NCBI RefSeq assembly: GCF_001655615.1
Contig: NZ_CP011567.1
Location: forward strand, 4,473,001-4,537,000
Reading direction: 5' to 3'
Source of the DNA: Pseudomonas sp. GR 6-02
GTDB taxonomy: Bacteria > Pseudomonadota > Gammaproteobacteria > Pseudomonadales > Pseudomonadaceae
Length of the DNA stretch: 64,000 nt
The notes under the pieces are model-generated. The model was given only the letters and a program-made list of their open reading frames with translations. It was not told the DNA's origin and ran no database searches. Shown piece by piece: positions 9,278 to 18,251 of this stretch; the stretch's first letter is position 1; every line of letters begins with the position of its first letter. The translations under genes and the position numbers were made by a program.

Positions 9278-9313
9278 AGGACGCTATCGCGGGCAAGCCT
9301 CGATCTCACGTGT

Positions 9314-9329
9314 TGGCACAGATCTCGCT
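9314..9329 (+). promoter_or_regulatory. sigma-54 type promoter of the nasA unit
   Basis: TGGCACA-N4-TCGCT matches the -24 element fully and keeps the -12 GC at the right spacing (one mismatch, TTGC to TCGC). The predicted start is near 9341, at the front of the leader. Confidence 0.65.
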
Positions 9330-9344
9330 AAGTAATCCCTGCAA

Positions 9345-9385
9345 GGTAACCAACGGCGGTTGCCCCACCTACGACAAAGACGTCG
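9345..9385 (+). promoter_or_regulatory. ANTAR-type leader hairpins in front of nasA
   Basis: P1 is a seven-pair stem (9345-9351/9358-9364) with loop AACGGC. P2 is CGAC/GTCG (9372-9375/9382-9385) with loop AAAGAC. Both loops have A1 and G4. The right arm of P2 is the first part of the terminator's left arm, so P2 and terminator exclude each other, the expected NasT switch. Confidence 0.75.
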
Positions 9386-9430
9386 CTCACCTCATTCGCC
9401 CCCTTTTGCGAATCAGGTAGCGGCGTTTTT
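9381..9430 (+). terminator. leader terminator (attenuator) of nasA
   Basis: A long stem, 9381-9399 with 9408-9425, has one mismatch and one bulged C, and is followed by TTTTT. It stands between the sigma-54 promoter and nasA. Confidence 0.85.
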
Positions 9431-9532
9431 CCGTTTTGGCCCCAGAGACCGGGGCTGGTGGTGCGGCCGTTGCGGCGCCCCACCTGCAAGCTCATGACTC
9501 CTTCTTGATACGCCTGACAGCTGAGGTGCGCG

Positions 9533-10744
9533 ATGAATTCAAGCTTCTGGAAATCCGGCCATACCCCGACACTGTTCGCAGCCTTCCTCTATTTCGATCT
9601 GAGCTTCATGGTCTGGTACCTGCTCGGCCCCCTGGCGGTGCAGATCGCCGCTGACCTGCACCTGACCACCCAACAGCGCGGGCTGGTGGTGGCCACGCCG
9701 ATTCTGGCCGGTGCCGTACTGCGCTTTGCGATGGGCCTGCTGGCTGATCGCCTGTCGCCAAAAACCGCCGGGATCATCGGCCAGATAATCGTCATCAGCG
9801 CCCTGCTCGTTGCCTGGAAAGTCGGCATCCACAGTTACGAGCAGGCGCTGTTGCTGGGCCTGTTCCTCGGCATGGCCGGTGCGTCCTTCGCCGTCGCCCT
9901 GCCGCTGGCCTCGCAATGGTATCCGCCGCAGCACCAAGGCAAAGCCATGGGCATCGCCGGTGCCGGTAACTCGGGCACCGTGCTGGCCGCCCTGATCGCT
10001 CCGGTGCTGGCCGCCGCGTATGGCTGGAGCAACGTGTTCGGCTTCGCCCTGATTCCGTTGATCCTGACCCTGATCGTCTTCGCCTGGCTGGCCAAGAACG
10101 CCCCTGAGCGGCCGAAAGCCAAGTCCATGGCCGACTACCTCAAGGCCCTGGGTGACCGCGACAGCTGGTGGTTCATGTTTTTCTACAGCGTGACCTTCGG
10201 CGGCTTCATCGGCCTGGCCAGCGCCCTGCCCGGCTACTTCAATGACCAATACGGCCTGAGCCCGGTCACTGCCGGTTACTACACCGCTGCTTGCGTGTTC
10301 GGTGGCAGCCTGATGCGTCCGCTGGGCGGCGCGCTGGCGGATCGCTTCGGCGGGATTCGCACCCTGTTGGCGATGTACACCGTGGCAGCGATCTGCATTG
10401 CGACCGTGGGTTTCAATCTGCCGAGTTCCTACGCAGCGTTGGCGCTTTTCGTCTGCACTATGCTCGGTTTAGGTGCAGGTAACGGTGCCGTATTCCAGTT
10501 GGTCCCACAGCGTTTTCGTCGGGAGATCGGTGTGATGACCGGTTTGATCGGCATGGCCGGCGGCATCGGTGGCTTCGCACTGGCGGCCGGCATGGGCGCG
10601 ATCAAGCAAAGTACCGGCAGCTATCAAATGGCCTTGTGGTTGTTCGCCAGCCTCGGCGTACTCGCCTGGTTCGGTCTGCACGGGGTGAAACGTCGCTGGA
10701 GAACCACTTGGGGTTCGGCAGCCGTCACCGCGGCTCGCGTGTGA
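9533..10744 (+). CDS. nasA: nitrate/nitrite transporter, MFS NNP family
   Basis: The 403-residue protein shows about 12 membrane segments and the NNP-family nitrate signatures: GMAGASFAVALPLASQW and GAGNSGTVLAALIAPVLA in the N half, and GAGNGAVFQLVPQRF and GLIGMAGGIGGF in the C half. It imports nitrate across the inner membrane. A GAGGTG ribosome-binding site lies before the ATG. It is first in a unit with the kinase/phosphatase gene eight bases downstream, and lies behind a sigma-54/ANTAR leader. The context favours assimilation over respiration, since no narGHJI genes are present. Confidence 0.93.
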   Translation: MNSSFWKSGHTPTLFAAFLYFDLSFMVWYLLGPLAVQIAADLHLTTQQRGLVVATPILAGAVLRFAMGLLADRLSPKTAGIIGQIIVISALLVAWKVGIHSYEQALLLGLFLGMAGASFAVALPLASQWYPPQHQGKAMGIAGAGNSGTVLAALIAPVLAAAYGWSNVFGFALIPLILTLIVFAWLAKNAPERPKAKSMADYLKALGDRDSWWFMFFYSVTFGGFIGLASALPGYFNDQYGLSPVTAGYYTAACVFGGSLMRPLGGALADRFGGIRTLLAMYTVAAICIATVGFNLPSSYAALALFVCTMLGLGAGNGAVFQLVPQRFRREIGVMTGLIGMAGGIGGFALAAGMGAIKQSTGSYQMALWLFASLGVLAWFGLHGVKRRWRTTWGSAAVTAARV

Positions 10745-10751
10745 GGATTGA

Positions 10752-12422
10752 ATGAGCCTGCAACTGAGTTTTGCCGAAGCCAGCGCCATCGGGCCTCGCG
10801 AGGAGAACCAGGACGCTCTGCGCCTGGTCACTCCGGCCCCCGCACTGGCGGCGAGCAAGGGTTACCTGTTCGCCATCGCCGACGGCGTCAGCCAATGCGC
10901 CGATGGCGGTCTCGCGGCCCGTTCGACCTTGCAGGCGTTGGCGCTGGATTATTACGCCACACCGGAAACCTGGGGTGTCGCCCAGGCACTCGATCGCCTG
11001 CTGCTGGCGCAAAACCGCTGGCTGCAGGCCAACGGCGGCGGGCAACCGCTGCTGACCACGGTCAGTGCCCTGGTGATGCGCGGCAGGCGTTTCACCCTGG
11101 CGCATGTCGGCGATTGCCGGGTTTACCGCTGGCACGCCGACACCTTGCAACGGGTGAGCGAGGATCACGTCTGGGACCAGCCGGGCATGCAACATGTGCT
11201 CAAGCGGGCCCTGGGGCTGGATCAACATCTGGTGCTGGACTTTCTGGATGGCGAACTGCGCCTGAACGAGAGTTTCGTGCTGCTCAGCGACGGCATCTGG
11301 GCCGTGCTGGGCGACACCGCCATCGCGGCGATTCTGCGCGATCAACCTGACCTCAACAGTGCCGCGCAGACCCTGGTCAGCGCCGCGCACCTGGCCGGCA
11401 GCCAGGACAATGCCAGCGCCCTGCTGGTGCGGGTCGATGCCCTTGGCGAAACCAGCATTGGCGATGCACTGATTCACCTGCAGCAATGGCCTCTGCCGCC
11501 TGCACTGAAACCGGGCCAGACCTTCGAAGGCTGGCAGGTCGAAGGGATCCTCGGCCAGAGCCAGCAATCGCTGCTCTACCGGGTGCGCGATGCACAACAA
11601 CAGCGCTGGCTGCTGAAAACCTTGCCCGGCGCTCTGCGTGACGATCACCAGGCCGGGCAGGCATTGTTGTCGGAGGAATGGTTTCTCAAGCGTGTAGCCG
11701 GTCGGCATTTCCCTGAAGTCCATGCCGCCAGTCAGCGTCAGCATTTGTATTACGTGATGCGTGAGTATTCCGGGTCGACCCTGGCTGAGTTGCATGAGCG
11801 CGTCACAACGCTGCCACTGGCGCAATGGCAGGACTTGGCCGAACGCTTGCTGCGGGCTGTCGGCATCCTGCATCGACGGCAGATCCTGCATCGCGATATC
11901 AAACCGGAGAATCTGCTGCTGGGGGACGACGGCGAGTTGCGCCTGCTGGATTTCGGCCTCGCCTACTGTCCGGGGCTGTCCGAAGATCAAGCCTTCGCCC
12001 TGCCTGGAACGCCCAGCTATATCGCGCCAGAAGCGTTCCGCGGCGACCTGCCGACACCACAACAGGATCTGTATGCCGTCGGCGTGACCTTGTACTACCT
12101 GCTCACCGGGCATTATCCCTACGGCGAAATCGAAGCGTTCCAGCGCCCACGGTTTGGCGTGCCTGTCAGCGCCAGTCGCTACCGGCCCGACCTGCCGGAA
12201 TGGATCGCGCAAAGTCTGGAGCGCGCGGTGGCGGTAGCCCCGGATCAGCGCTTTGAAACGGCCGAAGAATGGTTGTTGCTGCTGGAACAGGGAGAACGAC
12301 GCAGTTTGAGCGTGCGCCCCAGACCGTTGCTGGAGCGCGAGCCGTTGAAGGTTTGGCGGACGTTGGCACTGGTGTCGTTGCTGGTGAATCTGGTGCTGCT
12401 GTTTTTGTTGTTTCATGGCTAA
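10752..12422 (+). CDS. bifunctional PP2C phosphatase / Ser-Thr protein kinase, membrane-anchored
   Basis: The 556-residue protein begins with a PP2C phosphatase domain (about 1-235), showing the metal-site motifs REENQD, FAIADGV, AHVGD, LSDG and SQDN. A protein kinase domain follows (about 255-515) with an invariant-lysine candidate in WLLKTL, HRDIKPENLL, LDFGLAY and GTPSYIAPE. The glycine-rich loop is degenerate (GQSQQS). A C-terminal hydrophobic helix (about 535-553) should anchor it in the inner membrane. The same gene sits in this place in P. aeruginosa. Only seven bases separate it from nasA, so it should be induced with nitrate transport. Its substrates are unknown; the transporter is an obvious candidate but this is inference. 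Confidence 0.9.
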   Translation: MSLQLSFAEASAIGPREENQDALRLVTPAPALAASKGYLFAIADGVSQCADGGLAARSTLQALALDYYATPETWGVAQALDRLLLAQNRWLQANGGGQPLLTTVSALVMRGRRFTLAHVGDCRVYRWHADTLQRVSEDHVWDQPGMQHVLKRALGLDQHLVLDFLDGELRLNESFVLLSDGIWAVLGDTAIAAILRDQPDLNSAAQTLVSAAHLAGSQDNASALLVRVDALGETSIGDALIHLQQWPLPPALKPGQTFEGWQVEGILGQSQQSLLYRVRDAQQQRWLLKTLPGALRDDHQAGQALLSEEWFLKRVAGRHFPEVHAASQRQHLYYVMREYSGSTLAELHERVTTLPLAQWQDLAERLLRAVGILHRRQILHRDIKPENLLLGDDGELRLLDFGLAYCPGLSEDQAFALPGTPSYIAPEAFRGDLPTPQQDLYAVGVTLYYLLTGHYPYGEIEAFQRPRFGVPVSASRYRPDLPEWIAQSLERAVAVAPDQRFETAEEWLLLLEQGERRSLSVRPRPLLEREPLKVWRTLALVSLLVNLVLLFLLFHG

Positions 12423-12552
12423 CACCCATTCTTTGTAGCAGCTACAGGGACCGCGCCAATTGCGGGCAACATGCATTGTTTCGGTGCACAAACATCCCAA
12501 TCAAATACCGAGACCGCGACCAACCCCAGCAAATTCTGGCGTCTGAAGAACT
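12423..12552. other. intergenic stretch upstream of the nirB promoter
   Basis: No gene or clear signal is seen between the kinase stop codon and the sigma-54 element at 12553. NtrC sites, if present, should be here, but I cannot point to one. Confidence 0.4.
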
Positions 12553-12568
12553 TGGCACAACCACTGCA
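12553..12568 (+). promoter_or_regulatory. sigma-54 type promoter of the nirBD-nasC-cobA operon
   Basis: TGGCACA-N4-CTGCA matches the -24/-12 consensus with correct spacing and one substitution. The predicted start is near 12580. Confidence 0.7.
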
Positions 12569-12596
12569 TTACCTTTCCCAACAGACATAAAGCCCG

Positions 12597-12653
12597 GCCT
12601 TCAACGTAGAAGGCTGCGCTGCCCGAGAGAACGGGACAAGGACAAAGGCGTCC
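12597..12653 (+). promoter_or_regulatory. ANTAR-type leader hairpins in front of nirB (three stem-loops)
   Basis: Three successive stems all carry six-base loops with A1 and G4: GCCTTC/GAAGGC (12597-12602/12609-12614, loop AACGTA), CCCG/CGGG (12622-12625/12632-12635, loop AGAGAA) and GGAC/GTCC (12640-12643/12650-12653, loop AAAGGC). The last stem shares bases with the left arm of the terminator. This is the clearest of the three NasT-type leaders and has one hairpin more than the usual pair. Confidence 0.75.
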
Positions 12654-12685
12654 TCGCTAGTTAGCTAGCGGGACGCCTTTTTTTG
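12644..12685 (+). terminator. leader terminator (attenuator) of nirB
   Basis: GGCGTCCTCGCTAG (12647-12660) pairs with 12665-12677 with one bulged base, flanked by A/T pairs and followed by a T run to 12684. It lies 70 bases upstream of nirB. Confidence 0.88.
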
Positions 12686-12756
12686 TTTGCGCAAAATTTT
12701 GTCGAGCAAGGCCTGAATGCCCTGATGAGGCAGGCCCGAGCTCCCCGGAGAACCTG

Positions 12757-15210
12757 ATGAAAAAACTAAAACTGGTGATGATCGGCAACGGCATGGCCGG
12801 GGTTCGTACCCTGGAAGAACTGCTCAAGCTGAGTAATGAGCTGTACGACATCACGGTCTTCGGCGCCGAACCGCATACCAACTACAACCGCATCCTGCTG
12901 TCCCCCGTACTGGCTGGCGAACAGACATTCGAAGAGATCGTGCTCAACGATCTGGACTGGTACCTGGAAAACAACATCAAGCTGCTGCTCAACCGCAAAG
13001 TGGTTGAGATCGACCGGGTCAAACGCCGGGTCATCGCCGAAGACGGTACCGAGGCTGAATACGACCGCCTGCTGATTGCCACCGGCTCGACCCCGTTCAT
13101 CCTGCCGATCCCCGGCAATACCTTGCAGGGCGTGATCGGCTATCGCGACATTGCCGACACCCAGGTGATGATCGACACCGCCAAGACCCACAAGCACGCC
13201 GTGGTCATCGGTGGCGGCCTGCTGGGCCTTGAAGCCGCCAACGGCCTGATGCTGCGGGGCATGCACGTCACCGTGGTGCACATCGGCGAATGGCTGCTGG
13301 AGCGCCAACTGGACAAAACCAGCGGCCAACTCCTGCAAACCGCCCTGGAAGCCCGTGGCCTGCATTTCCGCCTGTGCGAACAGACCCAGGCCCTGCACGA
13401 CGCCGGCAATGGCCGGGTCGGCTCAGTGCAGTTCAAGAACGGCGACATCATCCCCGCCGATCTGGTGGTGATGGCGGCCGGCATTCGCCCCAACACCGAA
13501 CTGGCGGAAAAAGCCGGCATCCCTTGCAGCCGCGGGATTCTGGTCAACGACACAATGCAAACCTACGACCCTCGGGTGTACGCCATCGGTGAATGCGCCA
13601 GCCACCGCGGCACCGCCTACGGCCTGGTCGCTCCGCTGTTCGAACAAGCCAAGGTGTGCGCCAACCACCTCGCCCAACTGGGCTTCGCCACTTACAAGGG
13701 CTCGGTGACGTCGACCAAATTGAAAGTCACCGGCATCGACCTGTTCTCCGCCGGCGACTTCATGGGTGGCGAAGGCACCGAGACCATCACCCTCTCCGAC
13801 CCGATTGGCGGGGTGTACAAAAAACTGGTGATCAAGGATGACGTGCTGGTCGGCGCCTGCCTGTACGGCGATACGGCAGACGGCGGCTGGTATTTCCGGC
13901 AGATCCGTGAGAACCATGCCATCGGCGAGATCCGCGATCACCTGATGTTTGGCGAAAATGCTTTAGGCGATGTAGGACATCAAGGCCAGGACAAAGCCAT
14001 GAGCATGGCCGACACCGCCGAAGTCTGCGGCTGTAACGGCGTGTGCAAAGGCACCATCGTCAAAGCCATTCAGGAACACGGGCTGTTCAGCGTCGACGAC
14101 GTGAAGAAACACACCAAGGCCGCCAGCTCCTGCGGCTCTTGTGCCGGCCTCGTCGAACAGATCCTGATCAACACCGTGGGCGGTGCGGCAGACGTCAAAC
14201 CGAAAAGCGAAAAAGCCATCTGCGGGTGCAGCGACCTCAACCACGGGCAAATCCGCCAGGCCATCCGCGACCAGCATCTGCTGACCATCGCCGGCACCAT
14301 GAGCTACCTGAACTGGCGCACGCCGAACGGCTGCGCCACCTGCCGCCCGGCGCTCAACTACTACCTGATTTCCACCTGGCCCGGCGAAGCCAAGGACGAT
14401 CCGCAATCGCGCCTGATCAACGAACGCGCCCACGCCAACATTCAGAAAGACGGCACTTACTCTGTCGTCCCGCGGATGTGGGGCGGTGTGACCAATCCTT
14501 CAGAACTGCGGCGCATCGCCGACGTGGCCGACAAGTACAACGTGCCGATGGTCAAGGTCACCGGCGGCCAACGCATCGACTTGCTGGGGATCAAAAAGCA
14601 AGACTTGCCGGGCGTCTGGAAAGACCTGGACATGCCGTCCGGCCACGCCTACGGCAAATCCATCCGCACCGTGAAAACCTGTGTCGGCAGTGAGTTCTGC
14701 CGCTTCGGCACCCAGAATTCCACGCAACTGGGCATCGAGCTCGAACATGACCTGTTCAACATGTGGTCGCCACACAAAGTGAAACTGGCTGTCTCCGGTT
14801 GCCCACGCAACTGCTCGGAAGCGGGGATCAAGGACGTCGGAATTATCGGCGTGGATTCCGGCTGGGAGATGTACATCGGTGGCAACGGCGGGATCAAGAC
14901 CGAAGTCGCTGAATTCTTCGTCAAGTTGAAAACCGCTGAAGAGGTGCGCGAATACAACGGCGCTTTCCTGCAGCTGTACCGTGAAGAAGCCTTCTACCTC
15001 GAGCGCACCGTGCATTACCTGCAACGGGTCGGCATGGAACACATCAAGAAAGCCGTGCTGGAAGACCCGGTACGGCGCAAGGCACTCAACGAACGCCTGC
15101 AATTCTCCCTGTCGTTCGAACAGGACCCGTGGAAAGAACGCCTCGAGCAACCACTGCTGAAAAAAGAATTCGAAGTCATTCCCGTGAAGAACCTGGAGGT
15201 GTCGGTATGA
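12757..15210 (+). CDS. nirB: NADH-dependent nitrite reductase, large subunit
   Basis: The 817-residue protein begins with a pyridine-nucleotide oxidoreductase domain (GNGMAGVRTLEE FAD site at the N-terminus; a second GGGLLGLEAANG near 150). Two BFD-like cysteine clusters follow (CGCNGVC with SSCGSCAG, and ICGC with GCATC, about 425-540), then the sulfite/nitrite reductase half-domains. The siroheme-[4Fe-4S] ligands are CVGSEFC (C-x5-C) and CPRNC (C-x3-C) near residues 645-690. It reduces nitrite to ammonium in the cytoplasm. It overlaps nirD by ATGA and heads the operon nirB-nirD-nasC-cobA. Confidence 0.97.
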   Translation: MKKLKLVMIGNGMAGVRTLEELLKLSNELYDITVFGAEPHTNYNRILLSPVLAGEQTFEEIVLNDLDWYLENNIKLLLNRKVVEIDRVKRRVIAEDGTEAEYDRLLIATGSTPFILPIPGNTLQGVIGYRDIADTQVMIDTAKTHKHAVVIGGGLLGLEAANGLMLRGMHVTVVHIGEWLLERQLDKTSGQLLQTALEARGLHFRLCEQTQALHDAGNGRVGSVQFKNGDIIPADLVVMAAGIRPNTELAEKAGIPCSRGILVNDTMQTYDPRVYAIGECASHRGTAYGLVAPLFEQAKVCANHLAQLGFATYKGSVTSTKLKVTGIDLFSAGDFMGGEGTETITLSDPIGGVYKKLVIKDDVLVGACLYGDTADGGWYFRQIRENHAIGEIRDHLMFGENALGDVGHQGQDKAMSMADTAEVCGCNGVCKGTIVKAIQEHGLFSVDDVKKHTKAASSCGSCAGLVEQILINTVGGAADVKPKSEKAICGCSDLNHGQIRQAIRDQHLLTIAGTMSYLNWRTPNGCATCRPALNYYLISTWPGEAKDDPQSRLINERAHANIQKDGTYSVVPRMWGGVTNPSELRRIADVADKYNVPMVKVTGGQRIDLLGIKKQDLPGVWKDLDMPSGHAYGKSIRTVKTCVGSEFCRFGTQNSTQLGIELEHDLFNMWSPHKVKLAVSGCPRNCSEAGIKDVGIIGVDSGWEMYIGGNGGIKTEVAEFFVKLKTAEEVREYNGAFLQLYREEAFYLERTVHYLQRVGMEHIKKAVLEDPVRRKALNERLQFSLSFEQDPWKERLEQPLLKKEFEVIPVKNLEVSV

Positions 15211-15524
15211 ACTGGCTGGATATCTGCGCACTGGAAGAGATCAACACCCTTGGCTCGCGGATCGTCGCCGGCCCGAAAGGCGACATTGCGATTTTTCGTA
15301 CGAGCGACGATGAGGTTTTCGCCCTCGACGACCGCTGCCCGCATAAGGGCGGGCCGCTGTCCCAGGGGTTGATCTACGGCAAACGGGTCGCCTGCCCGCT
15401 GCACAACTGGCAGATCGACCTGGAAACCGGCGAGGCCCAGGCTCCCGATATCGGCTGTGCCCACCATCATTCGGCACGGGTCGAAAATGGCCGGGTGCTG
15501 CTGGCCCTGCGGGAAGCAAGCTGA
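15207..15524 (+). CDS. nirD: nitrite reductase small subunit, Rieske-type
   Basis: The start at MNWLDICALEE (105 residues) overlaps the nirB stop by four bases (ATGA); the longer open frame lies inside nirB. The protein has a Rieske [2Fe-2S] fold with complete ligands C-x-H (CPHKGG) and C-x2-H (CPLHNW). Many NirD proteins lack these ligands, so this is the cluster-bearing form. It partners NirB in the NADH:nitrite reductase. Its stop codon overlaps the next start (TGATG), showing translational coupling. Confidence 0.95.
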   Translation: MNWLDICALEEINTLGSRIVAGPKGDIAIFRTSDDEVFALDDRCPHKGGPLSQGLIYGKRVACPLHNWQIDLETGEAQAPDIGCAHHHSARVENGRVLLALREAS

Positions 15525-18241
15525 TGGACCGCCAAATCACCGCCTCCACCTGCTGCTACTGCGGGGTCGGCTGCGGCGTGCTGATCGAGCACGACGGCGA
15601 GCGCATTCTCGGCGTCAGCGGCGATCCGGCGCACCCGGCCAACTTCGGCAAATTGTGCAGTAAAGGTTCGACCTTGCATCTGACCGGCGACCTGACGGCG
15701 CGGGCCTTGTACCCGCAACTGCGCCTGGGCAAAGGACTGGCTCGCAGCCGCACAGATTGGGACAGCGCCCTCGATCACGCCGCCAGTGTCTTCGCCAAGA
15801 CCATCGCCGAACACGGCCCGGACAGCGTCGCGTTCTATATCTCCGGGCAATTGCTGACCGAGGATTACTACGCCTTCAACAAACTGGCGCGGGCGCTGGT
15901 GGGCACCAACAACATCGACAGCAATTCACGGCTGTGCATGTCTTCAGCGGTGGTCGGCTACAAGCGCAGCCTCGGCGCCGATGCTCCGCCCTGCAACTAC
16001 GAAGACCTGGAATTGAGCGACTGCGTGATGATCGTCGGCAGCAACATGGCCTACGCCCACCCGATCCTGTTTCGTCGCCTGGAAGAAGCCAAATCCCGCC
16101 ACCCGCAAATGAAAGTCATCGTCATCGACCCACGGCGCACCGACACCTGCGATCTGGCTGACCTGCACCTGGCGATTCTGCCCGGTACCGATGTCGCGTT
16201 GTTCCATGGGATTTTGCACTTGCTGCTGTGGGAAGACTGGATCGACCGCGACTTCATCAAGGCCCACACCGAAGGCTTGGCCGAGCTGAAAAACCTGGTA
16301 CGCGACTACACCCCGGCAATGGTCTCGCAACTCTGTGGCATCAGCGTCGAGCAACTGCACCAATGCGCGGAATGGGTCGGCACGTCACCGAGCTTTCTGT
16401 CGCTGTGGTGCATGGGGCTGAATCAGTCCACCGCCGGCAGCGCGAAGAACAGCGCGCTGATCAACCTGCACTTGGCTACCGGGCAAATCGGTCGGCCCGG
16501 CGCAGGACCTTTCTCGCTGACCGGTCAGCCCAATGCCATGGGCGGCCGGGAAACCGGCAGTTTGTCAAACCTGCTGCCGGGTCATCGCGAAGCGGCCAAT
16601 GCCGAGCACCGGGCGCAAGTGGCCGCCTACTGGGGCGTCGATCAACTGCCCGAAAACACCGGGCTCACGGCCATCGAACTGTTCGAGCAGATGCGCAGCG
16701 GCAAGATCAAAGCCCTGTGGATCGCCTGCACCAACCCTGCCCAGTCGCTGCCGGACCAGACCACTGTGCGCGAGGCACTGCAAGCCTGCCCGTTCGTGGT
16801 GTTGCAGGAAGCCTTCCACACCACCGAAACCGCCGCATTCGCCGACCTGTTGCTGCCCGCCGCCAGTTGGGGTGAAAAGGACGGCACGGTTACCAACTCC
16901 GAGCGGCGCATTTCCCACGTCCGCCGAGCCATCGGCGCCCCCGGTGAAGCACGGCCCGATTGGGCGATCACCGTGGATTTCGCACAGCGCCTGGAAAAAC
17001 ACCTGCGTCCTGGAGCCTCCAGCCTGTTTGCCTTTGAAACCCCGGCACAGGTCTTCGACGAATACAAACAACTGACTCGCGGCCGCGACCTCGACCTGTC
17101 CGGGATCAGTCATGAGTTGATCGACCAGCTCGGACCGCAGCAATGGCCCTTCCCCGCCGGAGCCCGCGAAGGCACCGCGCGGTTGTACCTTGACGGGGTA
17201 TTCCCGACCGCCAGCGGGCGTGCGCAGTTCGTGACCGACCCCTATCGCGCCGCCAAGGAACAACGCGATGCGCGTTTCCCGCTGACCTTGATCACCGGCC
17301 GCCTGCGCGATCAATGGCACGGCATGAGCCGCACCGGCACCGCCGCGCAGCTGTTCGGCCATGTCAGCGAAGCCGTGTTGAGCCTGCACCCGGATGAACT
17401 GCGTCGGCATCGCCTGCAACCTGGCGACCTGATCAATCTGAAAAGTCGCCGGGGCGCGGTGATCCTGCCGGTCAGCAGCGACGACAGCGTACGTCCGGGC
17501 CAGGCTTTCCTGCCGATGCATTGGGGCGACCGCTTTCTCAAGGGCGGTGTGAATACCCTCACCCTTCCCGCCTTCGATCCGTTGTCGAAGCAACCGGAAC
17601 TCAAACACAGCGGTGTGCGGCTCGAGCCTGTGCATTTGCCCTGGCAGCTTTTCGCCCTGATCGAAGGCGATGTTCAACAGCACCTGGAGACGTTGCGACC
17701 ACTCTGCGAGGCGTTTTCCTACGCCAGCCTCAGCTTGGCCGGCCGTGAGCGTCCCGCGCTGCTGATACGCGCCGCCAGCGCCACCGCGCCAGAGCCGCAG
17801 TTGTTGCGTGATATCGATCAATGCCTGGGGCTCAACGACGGCCCGGTATTGGCCTACGACGACCCCCGGCGCTCGATCGGTAAACGGGTGCGTATCGAGA
17901 ACGGCCGGATCACCGCGATTCGCCTGGCCGGTGAAACACTCGCCCAACATTGGCTGCAAAGCCTGTGGCTCGAAGGTCGCGCCGACGAACAACTGCGCCG
18001 TTGGCTGCTGGCACCGTTGAGTGCGCCACCAGGCAACGCTGGCGCCCCTGCATCCGGCAGCAAAACCCTGTGCAACTGCATGAACGTCAGCCAGAACGCA
18101 ATCTGTGCCGGAATCAGCCGTGGCCTGGACTTGCAAGGTTTGAAACAAGAATTGGGCTGCGGCACGCAATGCGGCTCCTGCGTCCCGGAAATCAAGCGTT
18201 TACTGGCCGCCACTGCGCAGCCAGTCGCCGTCACCTCGTGA
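15524..18241 (+). CDS. nasC: assimilatory nitrate reductase, catalytic subunit
   Basis: The 905-residue molybdoenzyme opens with a [4Fe-4S] motif (CCYCGVGC and a later C in KLCSKG), followed by the Mo-bis-MGD oxidoreductase domains (SRLCMSSAVVGYK, GANMAYAHP-like GSNMAYAHP, FSLTGQPNAMGGRE) and the molydopterin-binding C-domain (about 580-700). The last 60 residues form a BFD-like [2Fe-2S] domain (CNCMNVSQ and CGTQCGSC), the form expected for ferredoxin- or flavoprotein-linked assimilatory enzymes. No signal peptide is present, so it works in the cytoplasm. No separate electron-transfer subunit gene is seen in the operon. Confidence 0.94.
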   Translation: MDRQITASTCCYCGVGCGVLIEHDGERILGVSGDPAHPANFGKLCSKGSTLHLTGDLTARALYPQLRLGKGLARSRTDWDSALDHAASVFAKTIAEHGPDSVAFYISGQLLTEDYYAFNKLARALVGTNNIDSNSRLCMSSAVVGYKRSLGADAPPCNYEDLELSDCVMIVGSNMAYAHPILFRRLEEAKSRHPQMKVIVIDPRRTDTCDLADLHLAILPGTDVALFHGILHLLLWEDWIDRDFIKAHTEGLAELKNLVRDYTPAMVSQLCGISVEQLHQCAEWVGTSPSFLSLWCMGLNQSTAGSAKNSALINLHLATGQIGRPGAGPFSLTGQPNAMGGRETGSLSNLLPGHREAANAEHRAQVAAYWGVDQLPENTGLTAIELFEQMRSGKIKALWIACTNPAQSLPDQTTVREALQACPFVVLQEAFHTTETAAFADLLLPAASWGEKDGTVTNSERRISHVRRAIGAPGEARPDWAITVDFAQRLEKHLRPGASSLFAFETPAQVFDEYKQLTRGRDLDLSGISHELIDQLGPQQWPFPAGAREGTARLYLDGVFPTASGRAQFVTDPYRAAKEQRDARFPLTLITGRLRDQWHGMSRTGTAAQLFGHVSEAVLSLHPDELRRHRLQPGDLINLKSRRGAVILPVSSDDSVRPGQAFLPMHWGDRFLKGGVNTLTLPAFDPLSKQPELKHSGVRLEPVHLPWQLFALIEGDVQQHLETLRPLCEAFSYASLSLAGRERPALLIRAASATAPEPQLLRDIDQCLGLNDGPVLAYDDPRRSIGKRVRIENGRITAIRLAGETLAQHWLQSLWLEGRADEQLRRWLLAPLSAPPGNAGAPASGSKTLCNCMNVSQNAICAGISRGLDLQGLKQELGCGTQCGSCVPEIKRLLAATAQPVAVTS

Positions 18242-18251
18242 GGAAAACACT

